Positions 37,933-49,980 of a stretch of 64,000 bases of DNA are shown piece by piece; position 1 is the stretch's first letter, and every line of letters starts with the position of its first letter. Made by a program: the position numbers and the translations under genes. The notes beneath the pieces were generated by a model that was given only the letters and a program-made list of their open reading frames with translations, did no database searches and was not told the origin of the DNA. Source of the DNA: Luzula sylvatica (lineage: Eukaryota; Streptophyta; Magnoliopsida; Poales; Juncaceae); assembly GCA_946800325.1 (NCBI GenBank), contig OX326957.1:53253798-53317797 (forward strand), given 5' to 3'.

Positions 37933-39893
37933 ATGAGTGTGGAGCCTTTTAACAGGTAAAGAACTCAACTTAAATCTCAATTTCAGCTAGCATAACCTAA
38001 ATCTCATTTTTCTATATGATTCCTAGATTGGTGAAGCTCGTTGCGAGAGCATTCTACGATGACGTCACCATGAAAGGAGATAGCCAACCGAAAACAGGAA
38101 GATACGACAGTCGAGGCATGGCTGTTGTAGTCCTCGATGCTCTCACAAGGTTCCCAAAATCCCCAATTCAATTTCTCATACCAAAAAAAAGAAAATCTTT
38201 ATTTTACTAAATCATTTCCTTTAACACAGGCGTCAATGGGTTCGAGAAGAAGATCTTGCTAGATCCCTAAAACTTAACTCGAAACTACTCAGAAGAATCC
38301 TTCGGTTCTTCGAGGAAGAGAAACTCATCCAAAGAGACCTTCGCAAAGAGGTCTCTTTAAATTTGAAACTAAAACTCTAATCATATAAACTAATTAATTA
38401 CATTAAATTTAAATTTAATTTGGATTTAATTTTGTGGGCGTACAGTCAGCAAAAGGTTCGAAAGTATTTATCTCTGCGGTAGCAGCAGTAAATGGTGGCG
38501 ATGATTATAAAGAAGGAGAAGAGAAGCCGAAAATGCACATTCATTCCTATTGTTGTTTGGATTATGCACAGGTATTTATTTTTCTAAAAGTTATCATTTC
38601 ATAATTTTCGAGTTTCAAATAATTTACAAATTTTTAAACAGATTATAGACGTTGTGCGGTATCGATTGCTCAAAATGAAGAAGAAATTAGAAAACGAGCT
38701 AGATAGCGGAAACACAATCGCGACGTACATTTGCCCTAATTGCAACAGAAAGTAAATCTATTCTCCAATTCTAATATTTTATCGGACCTTTACGTAAAAT
38801 TGCCTCTAATGCAATTCTTTCTATAGATACTCGGCTTATGATGCACCGAGTCTATTAAGCTTAACAGACGGAAATTTCCACTGCGAGAATTGCGATGGAG
38901 AGGTCGTAGCCGAAACCGAACAACTTGCCTCCGAAGAAATGGGCGATGACGCCCGAAAACGCAGTCGAGAAAAAGTCAAAGCCTTGCTCCAAAAAATCGA
39001 CGTAATTATTAATTTATTAATTTTATGAGTTTATTATAATCTCTCTTTTAACGTTAAATTTATATATACAGGAGCAGTTGAAGCCATTGATAATACAACT
39101 TGAGAGAGTGAAGGATTTGCCAGTACCGGATTTCGGTACACTGGCAGCATGGGAAGCACGAGCGAGCCTGGCCGCTCGTGCCGAGTATACCAACCATGCG
39201 AACAAAAACAGGAATCAAAATCCCGGTTATGGCGGAACTCCAATGCCGTATGTCGGTGAAACGCGGGTTCAGGTCGCATTACCGGGTATGGAAGCAGAAC
39301 AGGAGGATTCACAAACAGATTCGAAAGCGCCGGTTCAGAAGGTTTTGCCACCTTGGATGATTAAAGACGGAATGGTTTTAACTAAAGAACAAAGAGGCGA
39401 GACTAGTGGTCATGATTCTAAATCTAATGGAGTCGAAGACGAGAAACAAGACTCGAAAGAAGATGAAGAGACACGTTTACAGGTTTGTTTAATTTTTTAA
39501 TTTCTCCTTTTTTGTTTGATTTTTTTAAAATATTGATTTGTTTTGTAGGATGAGTATGTGAAGCAGTACTACGCGGCGTTGGCGAGGGCGCAAGAAGAGG
39601 CAGCAAATAAGACGCAGCAACAACAACTAGACGAGAATTTGTTCGGGTCTCCCGAAACTTCTATGGAGAGACGAGACGTTGGAATGAAGGCGAAAAGAGA
39701 AGATAATGACGATGGTATGTTTAAATGGTTATTTACTTTTATATCTTTGAATAAATTTTGTAAATTTTTATAATGTTGTGTAGATAATGCAGGGAGTCCG
39801 CATAAGTTCACCCCGGATTTGAATTTGGAGCCGGAGGAATCTGAAGAGGATGATGCCGATGCCGATGATGATATTGATTGGGAAGAGGGGTAA
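37933..39893 (+). CDS. TFIIE alpha: Transcription initiation factor IIE subunit alpha
   Basis: The large subunit of TFIIE, which recruits TFIIH to the RNA polymerase II pre-initiation complex in the nucleus. Nine exons: 37933-37955, 38027-38149, 38230-38350, 38446-38571, 38642-38751, 38827-39001, 39072-39482, 39549-39714 and 39784-39893, giving 454 residues. The N-terminal winged-helix region includes LVKLVARAFYDD and the conserved REEDLARSLKLNSKLLRRIL-type stretch. A zinc ribbon follows at C162/C165 (CPNC) and C187/C190 (CENC). The C-terminal half is charged and low in complexity, ending in an acidic tail (EESEEDDADADDDIDWEEG). All junctions are GT-AG and keep frame. Length and order match plant TFIIE alpha proteins. 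Confidence 0.95.
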
Positions 39894-40349
39894 TATTAAT
39901 TAATTAATTATCTAATTAATTTGTTTGTTGAGGTTCTTTGAGAAATTATAGCCTTAATCTAATGTTTTGTTCATATGGCTAATCTTCTTAAGATTGTTAA
40001 TGTACATAAAATTTTATTCATATATGATTAATTAATTAATTAATCATATATAATCTATTTGTAAATCTGCATAAAATTTAAATCTATTTTTATTTTTTGT
40101 GATTGAAATGATGGTTTAAGTTATAAATTTGTTATTGTATTTTGTGTATAATTAATAAAAGAACCGGGCCTGGTATTTTCAAATGTTTCGGTTTTAAGAA
40201 ATAATTTCAACACAAGAGTCAAGAATACAAATCAATGAATAAATTGTAATTACATTTCTATTTAATACAAAAAGAATAAACAATATTATTATATCCGAAG
40301 CGCAGTGCGCGGGTATTTTCCTACTCTCACACATATTAGATCTCGGCAA
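39894..40349. other. TFIIE alpha 3' flank
   Basis: A+T-rich, with repeated TTAATTAATTAAT. A GC hairpin-like motif GCGCAGTGCGC at about 40299 resembles the Helitron-like ends at 6.7 and 7.6 kb but lacks CTAG. No gene seen. Confidence 0.4.
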
Positions 40350-40600
40350 AACAATTTTACAATCATTTTGCAACCTTGGATTTTGTGGTTTCGACTTTTT
40401 TGTACCGAGTGCATTTTGGTGAGTACAAATAAAAAAAATGATATTTTATATTTCTGGAGGGTAAATATGCTATTTTTATTTTTGGATGGAAAGAAATTTG
40501 ATATGCCTTCATAAGAGTGGGTTTGTCGACTGAAATGTGATTATCGTGATACAATGCGATTAATTCCCCCCAATCCCCAATGATCAAATGAGCACGTCGT
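40350..40600. repeat. Dispersed repeat, copy B
   Basis: Shares ordered phrases with 35255-35690: TTTTACAATCATTTTGCAACC, GAAATTTGATATGCCTT and GATTAATTCCCCCCAA. It is shorter than copy A. Confidence 0.55.
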
Positions 40601-40610
40601 CAGTTTCCAC

Positions 40611-40775
40611 GAAGCTTGATCTGGTCTAGCCTCTGGGATTTCGCGAACTCGATTGGTCGAGGGATACGATGAAGTTCGATCTGGTCCTAGGGCACCATAA
40701 ATGACAAAACTTGATTGGTCGAGGGATACGGCGATGCTCGATCTGGTCTAGGACACCGTGAACGATGAGGGTTGA
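40611..40775. repeat. Degenerate ~60-bp tandem repeat
   Basis: The unit starts GAAGCTTGATCTGGTCTAG at 40611 and recurs at 40671 and about 40733, each followed by CACCnTnAATGA-like DNA and GATTGGTCGAGGGATACG. No coding frame. Confidence 0.6.
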
Positions 40776-41641
40776 GAATCATAAATAGGATTATTTATGT
40801 TAACGATGAAGAAGAATGAAGAAAATGGTGTAACTGAATTAACGGTCTGAAGAGGTCTCTCGTATTATTTACGTTGTATATTGTTTTAGCGTACTTGGAC
40901 CAAAGGTTGTCGTTTTCATTGTCCAATTTCCAAAGGAATTTCATAAGGAGCACGCCGTTCATTGTTCGTATGTTCGTATGTGCCGTTTATTCTCCGGATA
41001 ATTAGCAGGAGATTAGGATAATTAATGATCAGTTAGGGATAAGTGGAGCAGATTAAGTTAGTTAGTTAGAGAATTGTGTGGCTCTAATTCACTGATTAGT
41101 AGAAATAAAGGAGTAATCAAGCTTGTAATCACAATGTGAAATTCTAATGAAAAAGAGATTAAACTAAGTCTTCCTTTTCTCTTCCTAAATTCCTTAATTA
41201 ACAACAAATTAGTCTTCAATTTACAACTCATTTCATATTCTAACAATTTACCATCTGGTCCAGGACGTCACGTGACGAATCTCAATCATGCATGTAACTA
41301 CAAGCAGTGACGGTGACCAGAAACTGCGAATCGACGATGGAAATATAATTAACCTTATTAATGTACCGGTTTTAATTGGCGTCAAGTTATATTAAGCTTC
41401 TATTTTGATCAAATCCTATCAATTTAAGGTTTTCAGGAACAACCAGAGTTTTTGATATGATTTCAATCAAATATTGGGTATTTTCGCGTATTTCACTTAA
41501 ATTCATTGTTCGTTTTGAAATAAAATTAGGCATGTAAATTAACTGAATATTAATTTTTAATTTCAAGAAACGCCGAACCGAACCTGTACACGGTACCTCG
41601 TATAAAATAATTACTATGTTATGTCAATGATCATATATAAA
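40776..41641. other. Intergenic, no gene recognised
   Basis: No coding frame, RNA gene or repeat was recognised. Confidence 0.4.
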
Positions 41642-42219
41642 CAATGTTACAGAAATCGCTCGGCGCTCGCCCAGTCGGCAGGGGACCATCGTCCATCAAG
41701 TGCCTAGGATGATTAATCGGGATTAATCGGGAATCTTGGCGGGTCTCGACGGATTTTACTTTTTTACATATTTAATATCAAAATAATCATAATTTTTTAA
41801 ATAAGTCTCGAATATAATTTAACTAAAAAAAATACACTACACTACATAACCTTAAATAATAATTTAAATAACATAAAAAAATTCCAAATAACATAAAAAA
41901 AAATGTATAATAACATAAGATTATCACAAAAACAAAATCCACAAAAAATAAACCCCAATTTAAATCACAAAATCAAATTCTTGTAAAAATCTGAAAAATA
42001 AATAAATAAAAGGCAAAAAAAAATTGTATTAGTCTGAAAATTTTAGCCCAAAAAAATTCGGCCAAAAAAAATATATTTAAAAATCGACTTGGCGGACGCT
42101 CGGCGGCTTGACGGAAATCCTCCAAGCACAAAAATCCAAGGACTTATCGAGACGACGGACCATCGACTAGTGATTAATCGGTGATTAATCAGCCGTCAAG
42201 ACGAATTTCTGGAACACTG
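41642..42219. mobile_element. hAT-type miniature element 2
   Basis: A 578-bp element. The left end reads CAATGTTACAGAAATCGCTC and the right end in reverse complement CAGTGTTCCAGAAATTCGTC. The 8-bp flanks TATATAAA (41634-41641) and TATATAAT (42220-42227) match at 7 of 8. GC-rich subterminal parts with CTCGGCG and GATTAATCGG repeats enclose an A-rich core without coding capacity. The ends differ in sequence from those at 5.7 kb, so it is a separate family. Confidence 0.75.
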
Positions 42220-43451
42220 TATATAATGTATATAAGACCGGTGATGAACATATGAAAACAAAGTGAAATTTTCCTTTGATCAAAACGTAACAAGATTGGC
42301 AGAATCTTTGAGGCAGCTAAGATTGGGTCAACCAGACAAGATTCAGACCGAGAGATACATGATCAGATCAGGGTTGGACTAATCAGGCCTGATTAAAACG
42401 GCATACATACATGACAACTCTGCTTAATAGGCCAGTAGGGGACACAATTAAGCATATGCTAATGTATATGTATTATGATCAGTCAAAATTATTATTATTA
42501 TTGTCATGCATATCTTCCTAAATAATTACTTATGATAATATCTGTACTGATATATATGTTTAAGCTTTAAAGCCTCATCCACCTCACATGATCAACTTAC
42601 CAAACCACTGACACAACACAAGTGTCGTGACTTGTATTCAGGCATCCTTACTAACAACAATAATTTAACAAAAAAAAAAACGTGTCTAATTATTAGTTTA
42701 TGGTTATGGCACACACATTTTCTTTCTGTCCTGTTTTGAGATTGGAAGAGAGATAATTAAAGCAGTGACTTTTGTAAAGCATTATTAATTAACTTTTGTC
42801 AGGTTTAAAATATATTTGACTTGATAAATCTCATCGTTAAATTGAATCATATCTAGCTATTCGTTCATGGTTTGACAATTGACATATATATTAAATATAA
42901 ACTAATTTATTACAATTATATTAGATTAGTTTAGTTTTAATTTGTGAAAAGATATTCAATACAACTAGACTGATTTGTGCTAATTTAAAAGAAGCACACA
43001 ATATATGCATGCCAATTGCCAACTCAAATCTCCTATCCTCACATATACAGCCAGAATTAAGTCAAGATTCCAACTTTCAGATCTCTCCGAGAAGCAACCA
43101 TTTTTCGTCTTTTTGTACCACATTTGTTTAGACAAATGGACTACAAATTTATTAAAGCAACCTATCTTAATTAGTAGTACTGATAAGCCTATGTTTGATC
43201 AAGAAGCTAATGTAAAAACAAAAAGAAAAGAAATATATATACTCATATCATTAATTTTGATTTTCCTCGTACTATCATTATCATCAATGCATCAATGCAA
43301 AAAAGTGAAAAAACTACATTTTTCTTTTCACAAACAAAAAGTGATCAACATATTGACAATAAATAAATAATAATATACTAATAACATATATTCAATGCAT
43401 ATTTTACGCAGATTGAATGAATGTATTTATCCATCACTAATGAACTTAATA
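42220..43451. other. Intergenic, no gene recognised
   Basis: A+T-rich DNA. The 121-codon frame at 43005-43370 lacks any recognisable domain and sits in low-complexity sequence, so it is not called as a gene. Confidence 0.4.
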
Positions 43452-43967
43452 CTAGTATTCGTATTCAGGTATAGCACCGAGCTCCGTCTCGAAATCTCTT
43501 CCTCTACTGCTTCCTCTACTGGACCTTCCTTTCCTTTTCGCCGGAACCCGGCCCAACGTGTCTTCATTAGACCTTCCACAATCATTACAAGGAAAATGCA
43601 AAGGACCATTATGGTGTCCTACTAAAGCCGCGCTAGCTCGGAGTGCCAGCTCCGCCATTTGGTCGGAACCGAGTCTCCGGCGTAGCATTGACGTAGGAAG
43701 CATGAAGTACAACTGACCCAACACGAGGTTCGAGTCGGAACGGATAGCCGACACTTGGCAACCCGGCTGGAGATCATCGGAAGAGGAGAGAAAACAAGTG
43801 CCAGTTTGGTGCACGGACGAAACTTTCTGAATGACGTGCGAAGCCTTGACTGGCCATGAATACTCTTGCAATGTTCCATCTGGCAGAACAACCTTAGCCG
43901 TCACCGGCGATGACGTGCATGTCTCGGAAGCTACAGCAGTCGCCTCGCACGAGTTGCATGCTCCCAT
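43452..43967 (-). CDS. PADRE-domain (DUF4228) protein
   Basis: A single-exon frame of 171 residues. It begins MGACNS, a good N-myristoylation signal (Gly2, Ser6) with a palmitoylatable Cys4, which predicts membrane attachment. The PADRE domain follows: AKVVLPDGTLQEYSWPVKAS, CFLSSSDDLQPG, LVLGQLYFMLP and the RRRLGSDQMAELALRASAAL helix. The C-terminal tail is basic and serine-rich, ending EYEY. Plant PADRE proteins are about 150-200 residues, often respond to pathogens and stress, and have no established biochemical activity. The conserved GQLYFMLP block makes the family call secure. Which member it is cannot be told. Confidence 0.9.
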   Translation of the reverse strand: MGACNSCEATAVASETCTSSPVTAKVVLPDGTLQEYSWPVKASHVIQKVSSVHQTGTCFLSSSDDLQPGCQVSAIRSDSNLVLGQLYFMLPTSMLRRRLGSDQMAELALRASAALVGHHNGPLHFPCNDCGRSNEDTLGRVPAKRKGRSSRGSSRGRDFETELGAIPEYEY

Positions 43968-45804
43968 TTTTTTTACGTTTGAAAATTATAATACGAATGA
44001 GAATGTATGAATCAATGTAAACAGAAAAAGCTAGCAATAATGGTGATGTTCTCTGTATGCAGTGAGGAAGAAGATGGGCGGACTAGGTTTCTTTGAAGAG
44101 ACGGGTTGCGTTATATAGAGCAAGACGATATCTCCATTTTTGTTCTACACCCGTTCTATTGCTCCGCTAATTTACACGAGCTCGAGTTTTTTATCCACTT
44201 TATATACACCGGGTCTAAACTTCCGAGATACGCGTTGTTCGTAAATACTCATGCACGCCAATTCTTACGACTATCTACACATTATGCGAAAAAAGGGATC
44301 GTCTTTGTTTGGTAGAGAAAAGTAAAGGGGGGTTTGTCGTGTAGTGGGAAGGGTGCGAAGATGATGGAGCGATGCCAAGCTGTAGGTTGTTGGGGACAGC
44401 TTGCATGGGTCAGTGAATACGATGCAGTACATCATTAACCCTTACATTTGGGTAGTAATTACGAAGAAGGGACTGGAAAGTTCAGAAATGATTGATGGCA
44501 TTGCATGCGCGCCGTTGGATGGATCGCTCCAATGGTGATGGTGCACGCATGCATTCGCGAACGACGAAGAAGAGTGGGGTCGGTTTATTGATTGTGATAG
44601 CGGTCAACGTCGAGTAGATTCGGACGAGAGAGAGAGAGTCTGAGTCTGAGTCTGAGTCTGAGTCGGAGAGAGTCGACAATTAATGGACTGTAATTAAATG
44701 GTGCAGCCAGGCCAGCTTGAGGACAGGACGTCACAATTAATGCCCTTTTCTTTTCTAATTATGGATGCATATGTGTGGATACTTAATCCTGATCCTTTAT
44801 TTATCCATCTATTTTGAACGTCTCGAGAATTATTCGTGGCATCTCAATTATTGTTTGATGAAAAGGTTTTGAGCGTATTATTTGTTGACTAAATCTCTCG
44901 GTGCCCATCATTTTTGTATATAATTTTGTTATCATTTAATTGTTCATTTTACATATTTTAGTGGAAATGTATATTTTTATTACTGCATAGTTCTTTTATA
45001 TTATTTATGAACGATTAGGTTTGTTAGAATATTACTATATGGTGGTTATTTTCAAGCCATTTATTTATTTTTCAGTGATTTGTTACATTAGTTTAATGAT
45101 TTTTAATTTTAGTCTGGAATGTATAATTTTAATGGACGTTTTGACATATATTTGTATTGTCAATAATTACTATGATTGTCACTAGCGCGGGAGTACTAAA
45201 TTATCCTAGTCGGGATAATTGATTAGTAAGAAAGATAATTAAAATTACATTCTTATTTTGTACACATTTATTCTCAATAAATCTTGAGGAAAATATCGTG
45301 CGCTCTGTGTGTACGTCATAAAAAAAAAGAATGACATGTGGTAGTTTGACTTGTTGTAAATTCCATGCGCACTCCGAAACGCACGTTAACCCACATTCAG
45401 TAATTTATAAGTTTATATATAGGACTAGGCTCAATGGCCAACATTTTTATATGGCCAACGCCGGCCAACGGAGTTAATTTCTCTAAATCGATAATTGAAA
45501 ATCAAAATCCACCCATATAAATATGATCAATATCATATATATACTTTGTAGAATAAATTTCGTGTGATTTTCATATACATATGATCAATATCATATAGAT
45601 ACTCCGAAACGCCGACCGTATCGTTTCCCGTCATTTGCAACATTGTTATGACGTGCACACTCACATTGACGTGCACATTGAGAGTCTCATAAATCAAATT
45701 TTAAGTTAGATCATTGGTATATTTTTTCAAAAAAAAATATTTTATGGGAAATACTGTGTTTTTCTATATCAAAATATTCAACATATAAACCCATTTGGAT
45801 TTTT
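43968..45804. other. Upstream flank of the PADRE gene and intergenic DNA
   Basis: The promoter side of the PADRE gene. It contains a short (GA)n and a GAGTCT hexanucleotide repeat at 44626-44668. Beyond 44700 the DNA is A+T-rich with no gene recognised. A GCGCGGGAGTACTAAA..CCTAGT phrase at 45185 faintly resembles the Helitron-like ends. Confidence 0.4.
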
Positions 45805-45821
45805 ATCTTGTTTTAAGTCTT

Positions 45822-45955
45822 TTTTTTTTATAATACTGAAGAAGGCGCATATGTCCTCCATCCATTTATGTCAACGGGGATCGAACCCACAACCTCTCAC
45901 AACATATGATTTTTTGTGCCTCACACTTAACCAACTAGGCTATGGACCCATTGAC
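45822..45955 (-). mobile_element. tRNA-derived SINE, second family
   Basis: A 134-bp SINE on the minus strand. The A box TAGCCTAGTTGG lies near 45927-45943, the B box GGTTCGATCCC near 45877-45887, and an A-tail shows as a T run at the left end. It is bounded by a perfect 17-bp target-site duplication ATCTTGTTTTAAGTCTT (45805-45821 and 45956-45972). The head differs from the SINE at 22.4 kb and lacks its CCTACGGGCT tail. Confidence 0.9.
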
Positions 45956-45972
45956 ATCTTGTTTTAAGTCTT

Positions 45973-46413
45973 AAAAATACAAATTTGAATATGTGACACG
46001 ATAAACTTCTTAATAAGATATGTGAATAATTTTAATAAACTATGTTGTATCATATAACAAGATTTTACAATATAGTATAATAAATTATATTATATTATCT
46101 TTGATTAATGATAAATTCAACAATCCCTCAAATAATGCAGAACTTATAGTAGCATAACTTCCCAACATATCCGTATCGACATGTATGTTAATACTGCATA
46201 AGCTATGTTGTATAGAAACATATACATGGTATCGTATCGTATCTAACATGACAAGGTAGTTGTCAAAAATATGATACGCCTATTATGTGTAGTATTTTAT
46301 TATTTTACAATTATAATTTATATATTTAATTATTAATATATCAAATATTATATATTTGATGTAATAATTGATTAAAGTAAAAAATATTTGTTATATTTAA
46401 TTATTTACTCGTA
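45973..46413. other. Intergenic, A+T-rich
   Basis: Contains TACGATACGA-type and TATCGTAT short repeats (about 46165-46250). No gene is seen. Confidence 0.4.
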
Positions 46414-46941
46414 TTTAGGGGTGTCAACGATTCGAATCCGATTCGGATAGTGCTCATACCATATATGTATCCATATTATATTTCGGATACAGACACATAC
46501 ATGGTATTATGCGGATACGGATGCGGTTTGGATATTGTCGGATGCGGATATGGATGCAAACTTATTTTAGATATCAGAAGAAACACTATCATATGATAAA
46601 ATAATATATTTTTTAATTATGTATACATAATTTGCGAAATGAACAATCTAACCAATTATATTTGTAGCGTAATTTATGGTTTTGAGTTTAAATCATTAAC
46701 TATTTATGTTTTTCTACTATATCAAATATGACGCATACAAAAAATATAATATCCATAATCAAATTCGTATCCGAAAAATATCCGGATACATATAGTACTC
46801 GGATTTGGTTCAGACAATAAAATCGAATATCATATTCGGATAAAAATAAGTATCCGGATCTGACTGGATCTTTATATTTTTTTTTTGATCCGGATATTTT
46901 ATCGGACACGGTTTGAGTGATATTCGAACCGTTGACACCCC
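46414..46941. mobile_element. Miniature element with GGGGTGTCAACG ends, copy 1
   Basis: The left end TAGGGGTGTCAACGATTCGA faces the right end GTAGGGGTGTCAACGGTTCG (reverse complement). The DNA inside is rich in ATCCGGATA and GGATACGG motifs. Near-identical octamers TACTCGTA (46406-46413) and TACTTGTA (46942-46949) may be an 8-bp target duplication, with a 4-bp offset at the left end. No transposase is encoded. Confidence 0.65.
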
Positions 46942-47029
46942 TACTTGTATGTATCATTTTTTATTTGGATTTAAATTAAAATTGAAAGAAAGGGTAGGGA
47001 AAGATGTAACTAGGAAAGAGCGCTTACAG

Positions 47030-47628
47030 AAGGGGTTATATATAGTCAATGGGGCGGATATTGTCCGAACCGACCCGAACCGTATCCGAAAAATATTCGG
47101 ATCCGAAAATAAAATATCCGTATCCGGATGGAACCGGATCCGGAACCGTATCCGTTTTTACGAGTATGGATCGAGATCTAGGAGTTAAAATTTTGATGGA
47201 TCCGGATATGGATACGGATACTGATTCGAATAAAATTTCTAAACGGGTATCCGTTTTGTTATAATCATGATCAATATTATAGTAATACATAATAGACAAT
47301 AGCTATATTTTAATTCACAGTAATACATAATAATCAATAATCACATATATATATATATATAATTTGTTTTACAATTATAAAATAATCAAAATTTGAATTC
47401 AAAAAATATTATTATATCATATTATCCGTTTTAAATATCCGAATAGGATCCATATTGGTATATGTATCCGATAATATCCGAACCGTATCCGTATCCGTTT
47501 AATATCCGAACCGTATCCGGATCCGGATAGTACCGTATCCGTTTAATATCCGAACCGTATCCGGATCCATATCCGAAAAAATATGGATATGAATCTGGTA
47601 CGACCACTATCCGAACCGTTGACACCCC
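47030..47628. mobile_element. Miniature element with GGGGTGTCAACG ends, copy 2
   Basis: The right end, in reverse complement, reads AAGGGGTGTCAACGGTTCGG. The left end near 47030 is degenerate (AAGGGGT, insertion, GTCAATGGGGCGGAT). The interior is dominated by CCGTATCCG and CGGATCC motifs in both orientations. It lies about 90 bp from copy 1. No target duplication was found. Confidence 0.55.
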
Positions 47629-47629
47629 T

Positions 47630-47912
47630 TGTTATATGGTGCCTCCAAAACTCACTCCATCACTCCTTGATGAAATGGAAAGAAAGAATTTAGTTTGTTG
47701 ATTAGTCTCATTGATTGATTCAATTAATAATTTAATTAACCATTTAATTAAATTGACACGTCAATTATACTAATATTAACATGTTAAAATAGTCGTCATG
47801 TCAATTAACAATTAATTAGGTCAATTAATAATATTAATCAACCCACTTAACTTATTTTTGCCACCTCATCAAAACAGTTGGGTTGAGAGTGAGGGACAAG
47901 TTATATTTTCGC
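47630..47912. mobile_element. MULE-type miniature element, copy 5
   Basis: The arms are TTATATGGTGCCTCCAAAACTC on the left and GAGGGACAAGTTATATTTTC on the right. The core has TCAATTAATnAT and GACACGTCAATT motifs like copies 2 and 4. It abuts the right end of the preceding element. The 9-bp flanks do not match, so the boundaries are approximate. Confidence 0.6.
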
Positions 47913-49419
47913 ATTGCAGAAAGAGGACGGCCTAATTTTTATTCTTCGATCATATGCTTTCATGTGTTGAAAAAATCCGACAAGTATCAGTAAAATAGCC
48001 AATGAAATCATAACTCAAATGATTGAATGTATAACAGACTGAGTAATTCTACGCAACATGTTCTCGCCGCATGATTGACAGCAGGATTGATCGAACATTA
48101 GATATTACATTCACAGTATCATATTAGTTTAACTTATTTCAATTCTAACCCTATACCTCATCCTGCTGCTAATTATGTAGCGAAAGCATGTTGTGGAGAA
48201 TTATTCATAACAGATAAACTATAAGTTACGTGTTTGATTTTCATTGGCACAAAATAATAATGGACGCAAGACAAAATAGTCTTCGTTTAATAAATAACAT
48301 ATCATTAAAATATTCGAGAAGCATCCTTTATTGTTTCATAATGAAATAATCCGATACGTAATATGTGATAATTATCTTACAAATATCATACAAGTATCGA
48401 TATCGTATATGATATCTGATACGATAGTGCTTGATTTCTTAAGTACCCACTCAACATAGCGCATAAGTATATCAAAACTTAAATGATTAAATAATATAAG
48501 TTGGTTGATTATATAATTTACATGCACAATTTGTATTTGTAAGTAGATCTGAGAAAGCAGTCTATATATATCGACAATAATACAATACATTAGGAGGCTT
48601 TTCTGACATAAGTCTGATTACCCATTTTCTATTTTGAGATTCTGCTTAATTGTGTCTGCTTTATATGGGAGACAGGAGATGAGGGGCTCGGAATCTATTT
48701 TCAAATGCATGCATAGCAGCATAATAGCATAATAGTATTATAAACATATCAACATGGGTCCATCGCTCTCCATTATAACCAATCTTTGTGGATTGGGTCA
48801 TCCAAATCATTAATTTCCTTTTTTCCATTTTTGATGAATATAATTGAACTCACTCAATTAATAATTACTAGACAGATGCCACGTCTCCGTATATGCCCAT
48901 ATACAACCATACGTATCTCTATCGTATTGTCTCCTGATTGATGAATGATGATGGAGTCCACAAGAAATGATTGGACGAAGGGTCAGAAAAAATGATTAAT
49001 TAGCTGCATCTCTAATTAACTGGGCCCTCATATTCATAAAATAATAGTAAATGGGCCCTCACTGCCGACGGCCATGGCCATCACAGCCCATTAAGATATT
49101 TTCATTTTCAATGGGCCGATACATTAATCTATCTACTTTACTTCATCATCCTGTTAAGCAAACTTCAACCAATCATTATGTAAAGATCATCATGACTTAA
49201 TTTAAGTGTAATTTGACCAGAAAATTGATTCGTCTCACAATTAAAAGATGAGGATCAGACCTGCTCCTCAACTCAAATTTGTCACTCAAACACATTAAGT
49301 CAATGTGGAGCAAGTGTACCAACCAAAATGTACCTTAATTAATTGCTAATCCAAATTTGTAAGATTCAAACCAAGGATGAGACACAATTAAAACCAGAAC
49401 TTAAGCCAACGATGCAACC
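47913..49419. other. Intergenic and promoter region of the dirigent-like gene
   Basis: No credible gene on either strand. The last few hundred bases before 49420 are presumably promoter and leader, but no element can be assigned by eye. Confidence 0.4.
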
Positions 49420-49980
49420 ATGCTTGCAAGGATCATATTCTACGTCTCCGTCTCGGCCGCAATTCTCGCTGTGATCCTCCTTGCCACCATCTCTCCGCTC
49501 CCTAAAACTTCACACAAAATCTCTACTGCTAATTATAATTGGGCCACCTTTCCCCTCTATATTCAATCTTATTCGCCAAATCCGACTCATCATGATCAAC
49601 GAGGGACAAAAATAAATTCAGTGTATGTTTTTAGATACAGACTGACAGCGGGCCCCGAGAATGGTTCTGAAGTTATCGGAAACTTGTACGGGTTTGTTCA
49701 GCCCGTGCATAGTTCAATGCTCTCATCGTTCAACATTGTACACTTGGCATTGTTTCGCGTGTTTGAATTGTCAGGAAGTCTTAGCATTGAGTCTAGACAA
49801 GGGAGGAGAGGAGAAGAGCTCATCATAGTAGGAGGTACCGGATCTTTTGCTTATGCGATTGGCGATGCGGTTCTCTTGCATGTAGCAAGTTCACAATCAT
49901 TTAATGATGACTCAGGCTACCTCATCAAGCTAAGAATAGGTTTACCTGATCGAGATCAGAACATACCAGGAAGATATTGA
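49420..49980 (+). CDS. Dirigent-like protein
   Basis: A single-exon frame of 186 residues. An N-terminal hydrophobic segment (IIFYVSVSAAILAVILLATI, about residues 5-24) serves as signal peptide or anchor, consistent with secretion to the cell wall. The remainder follows the dirigent beta-barrel order: VYVFRYRLTAGPENGSEVIG, then GFVQPVH, then the strand pair FRVFELSGSLSI, then the hallmark VGGTGSFAYAIGDAVL. Dirigent proteins direct stereoselective coupling of phenoxy radicals in lignan and lignin synthesis. The usual first-strand motif with conserved acidic residues (FYMHD-like) and the GRNP-like stretch are not recognisable, so this is a divergent member and catalytic competence is uncertain. 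Confidence 0.75.
   Translation: MLARIIFYVSVSAAILAVILLATISPLPKTSHKISTANYNWATFPLYIQSYSPNPTHHDQRGTKINSVYVFRYRLTAGPENGSEVIGNLYGFVQPVHSSMLSSFNIVHLALFRVFELSGSLSIESRQGRRGEELIIVGGTGSFAYAIGDAVLLHVASSQSFNDDSGYLIKLRIGLPDRDQNIPGRY

Noticed and set aside
43005..43370. 121-codon plus-strand frame
   Set aside because: Low-complexity Lys/Ile-rich sequence, no motif, no splice context.
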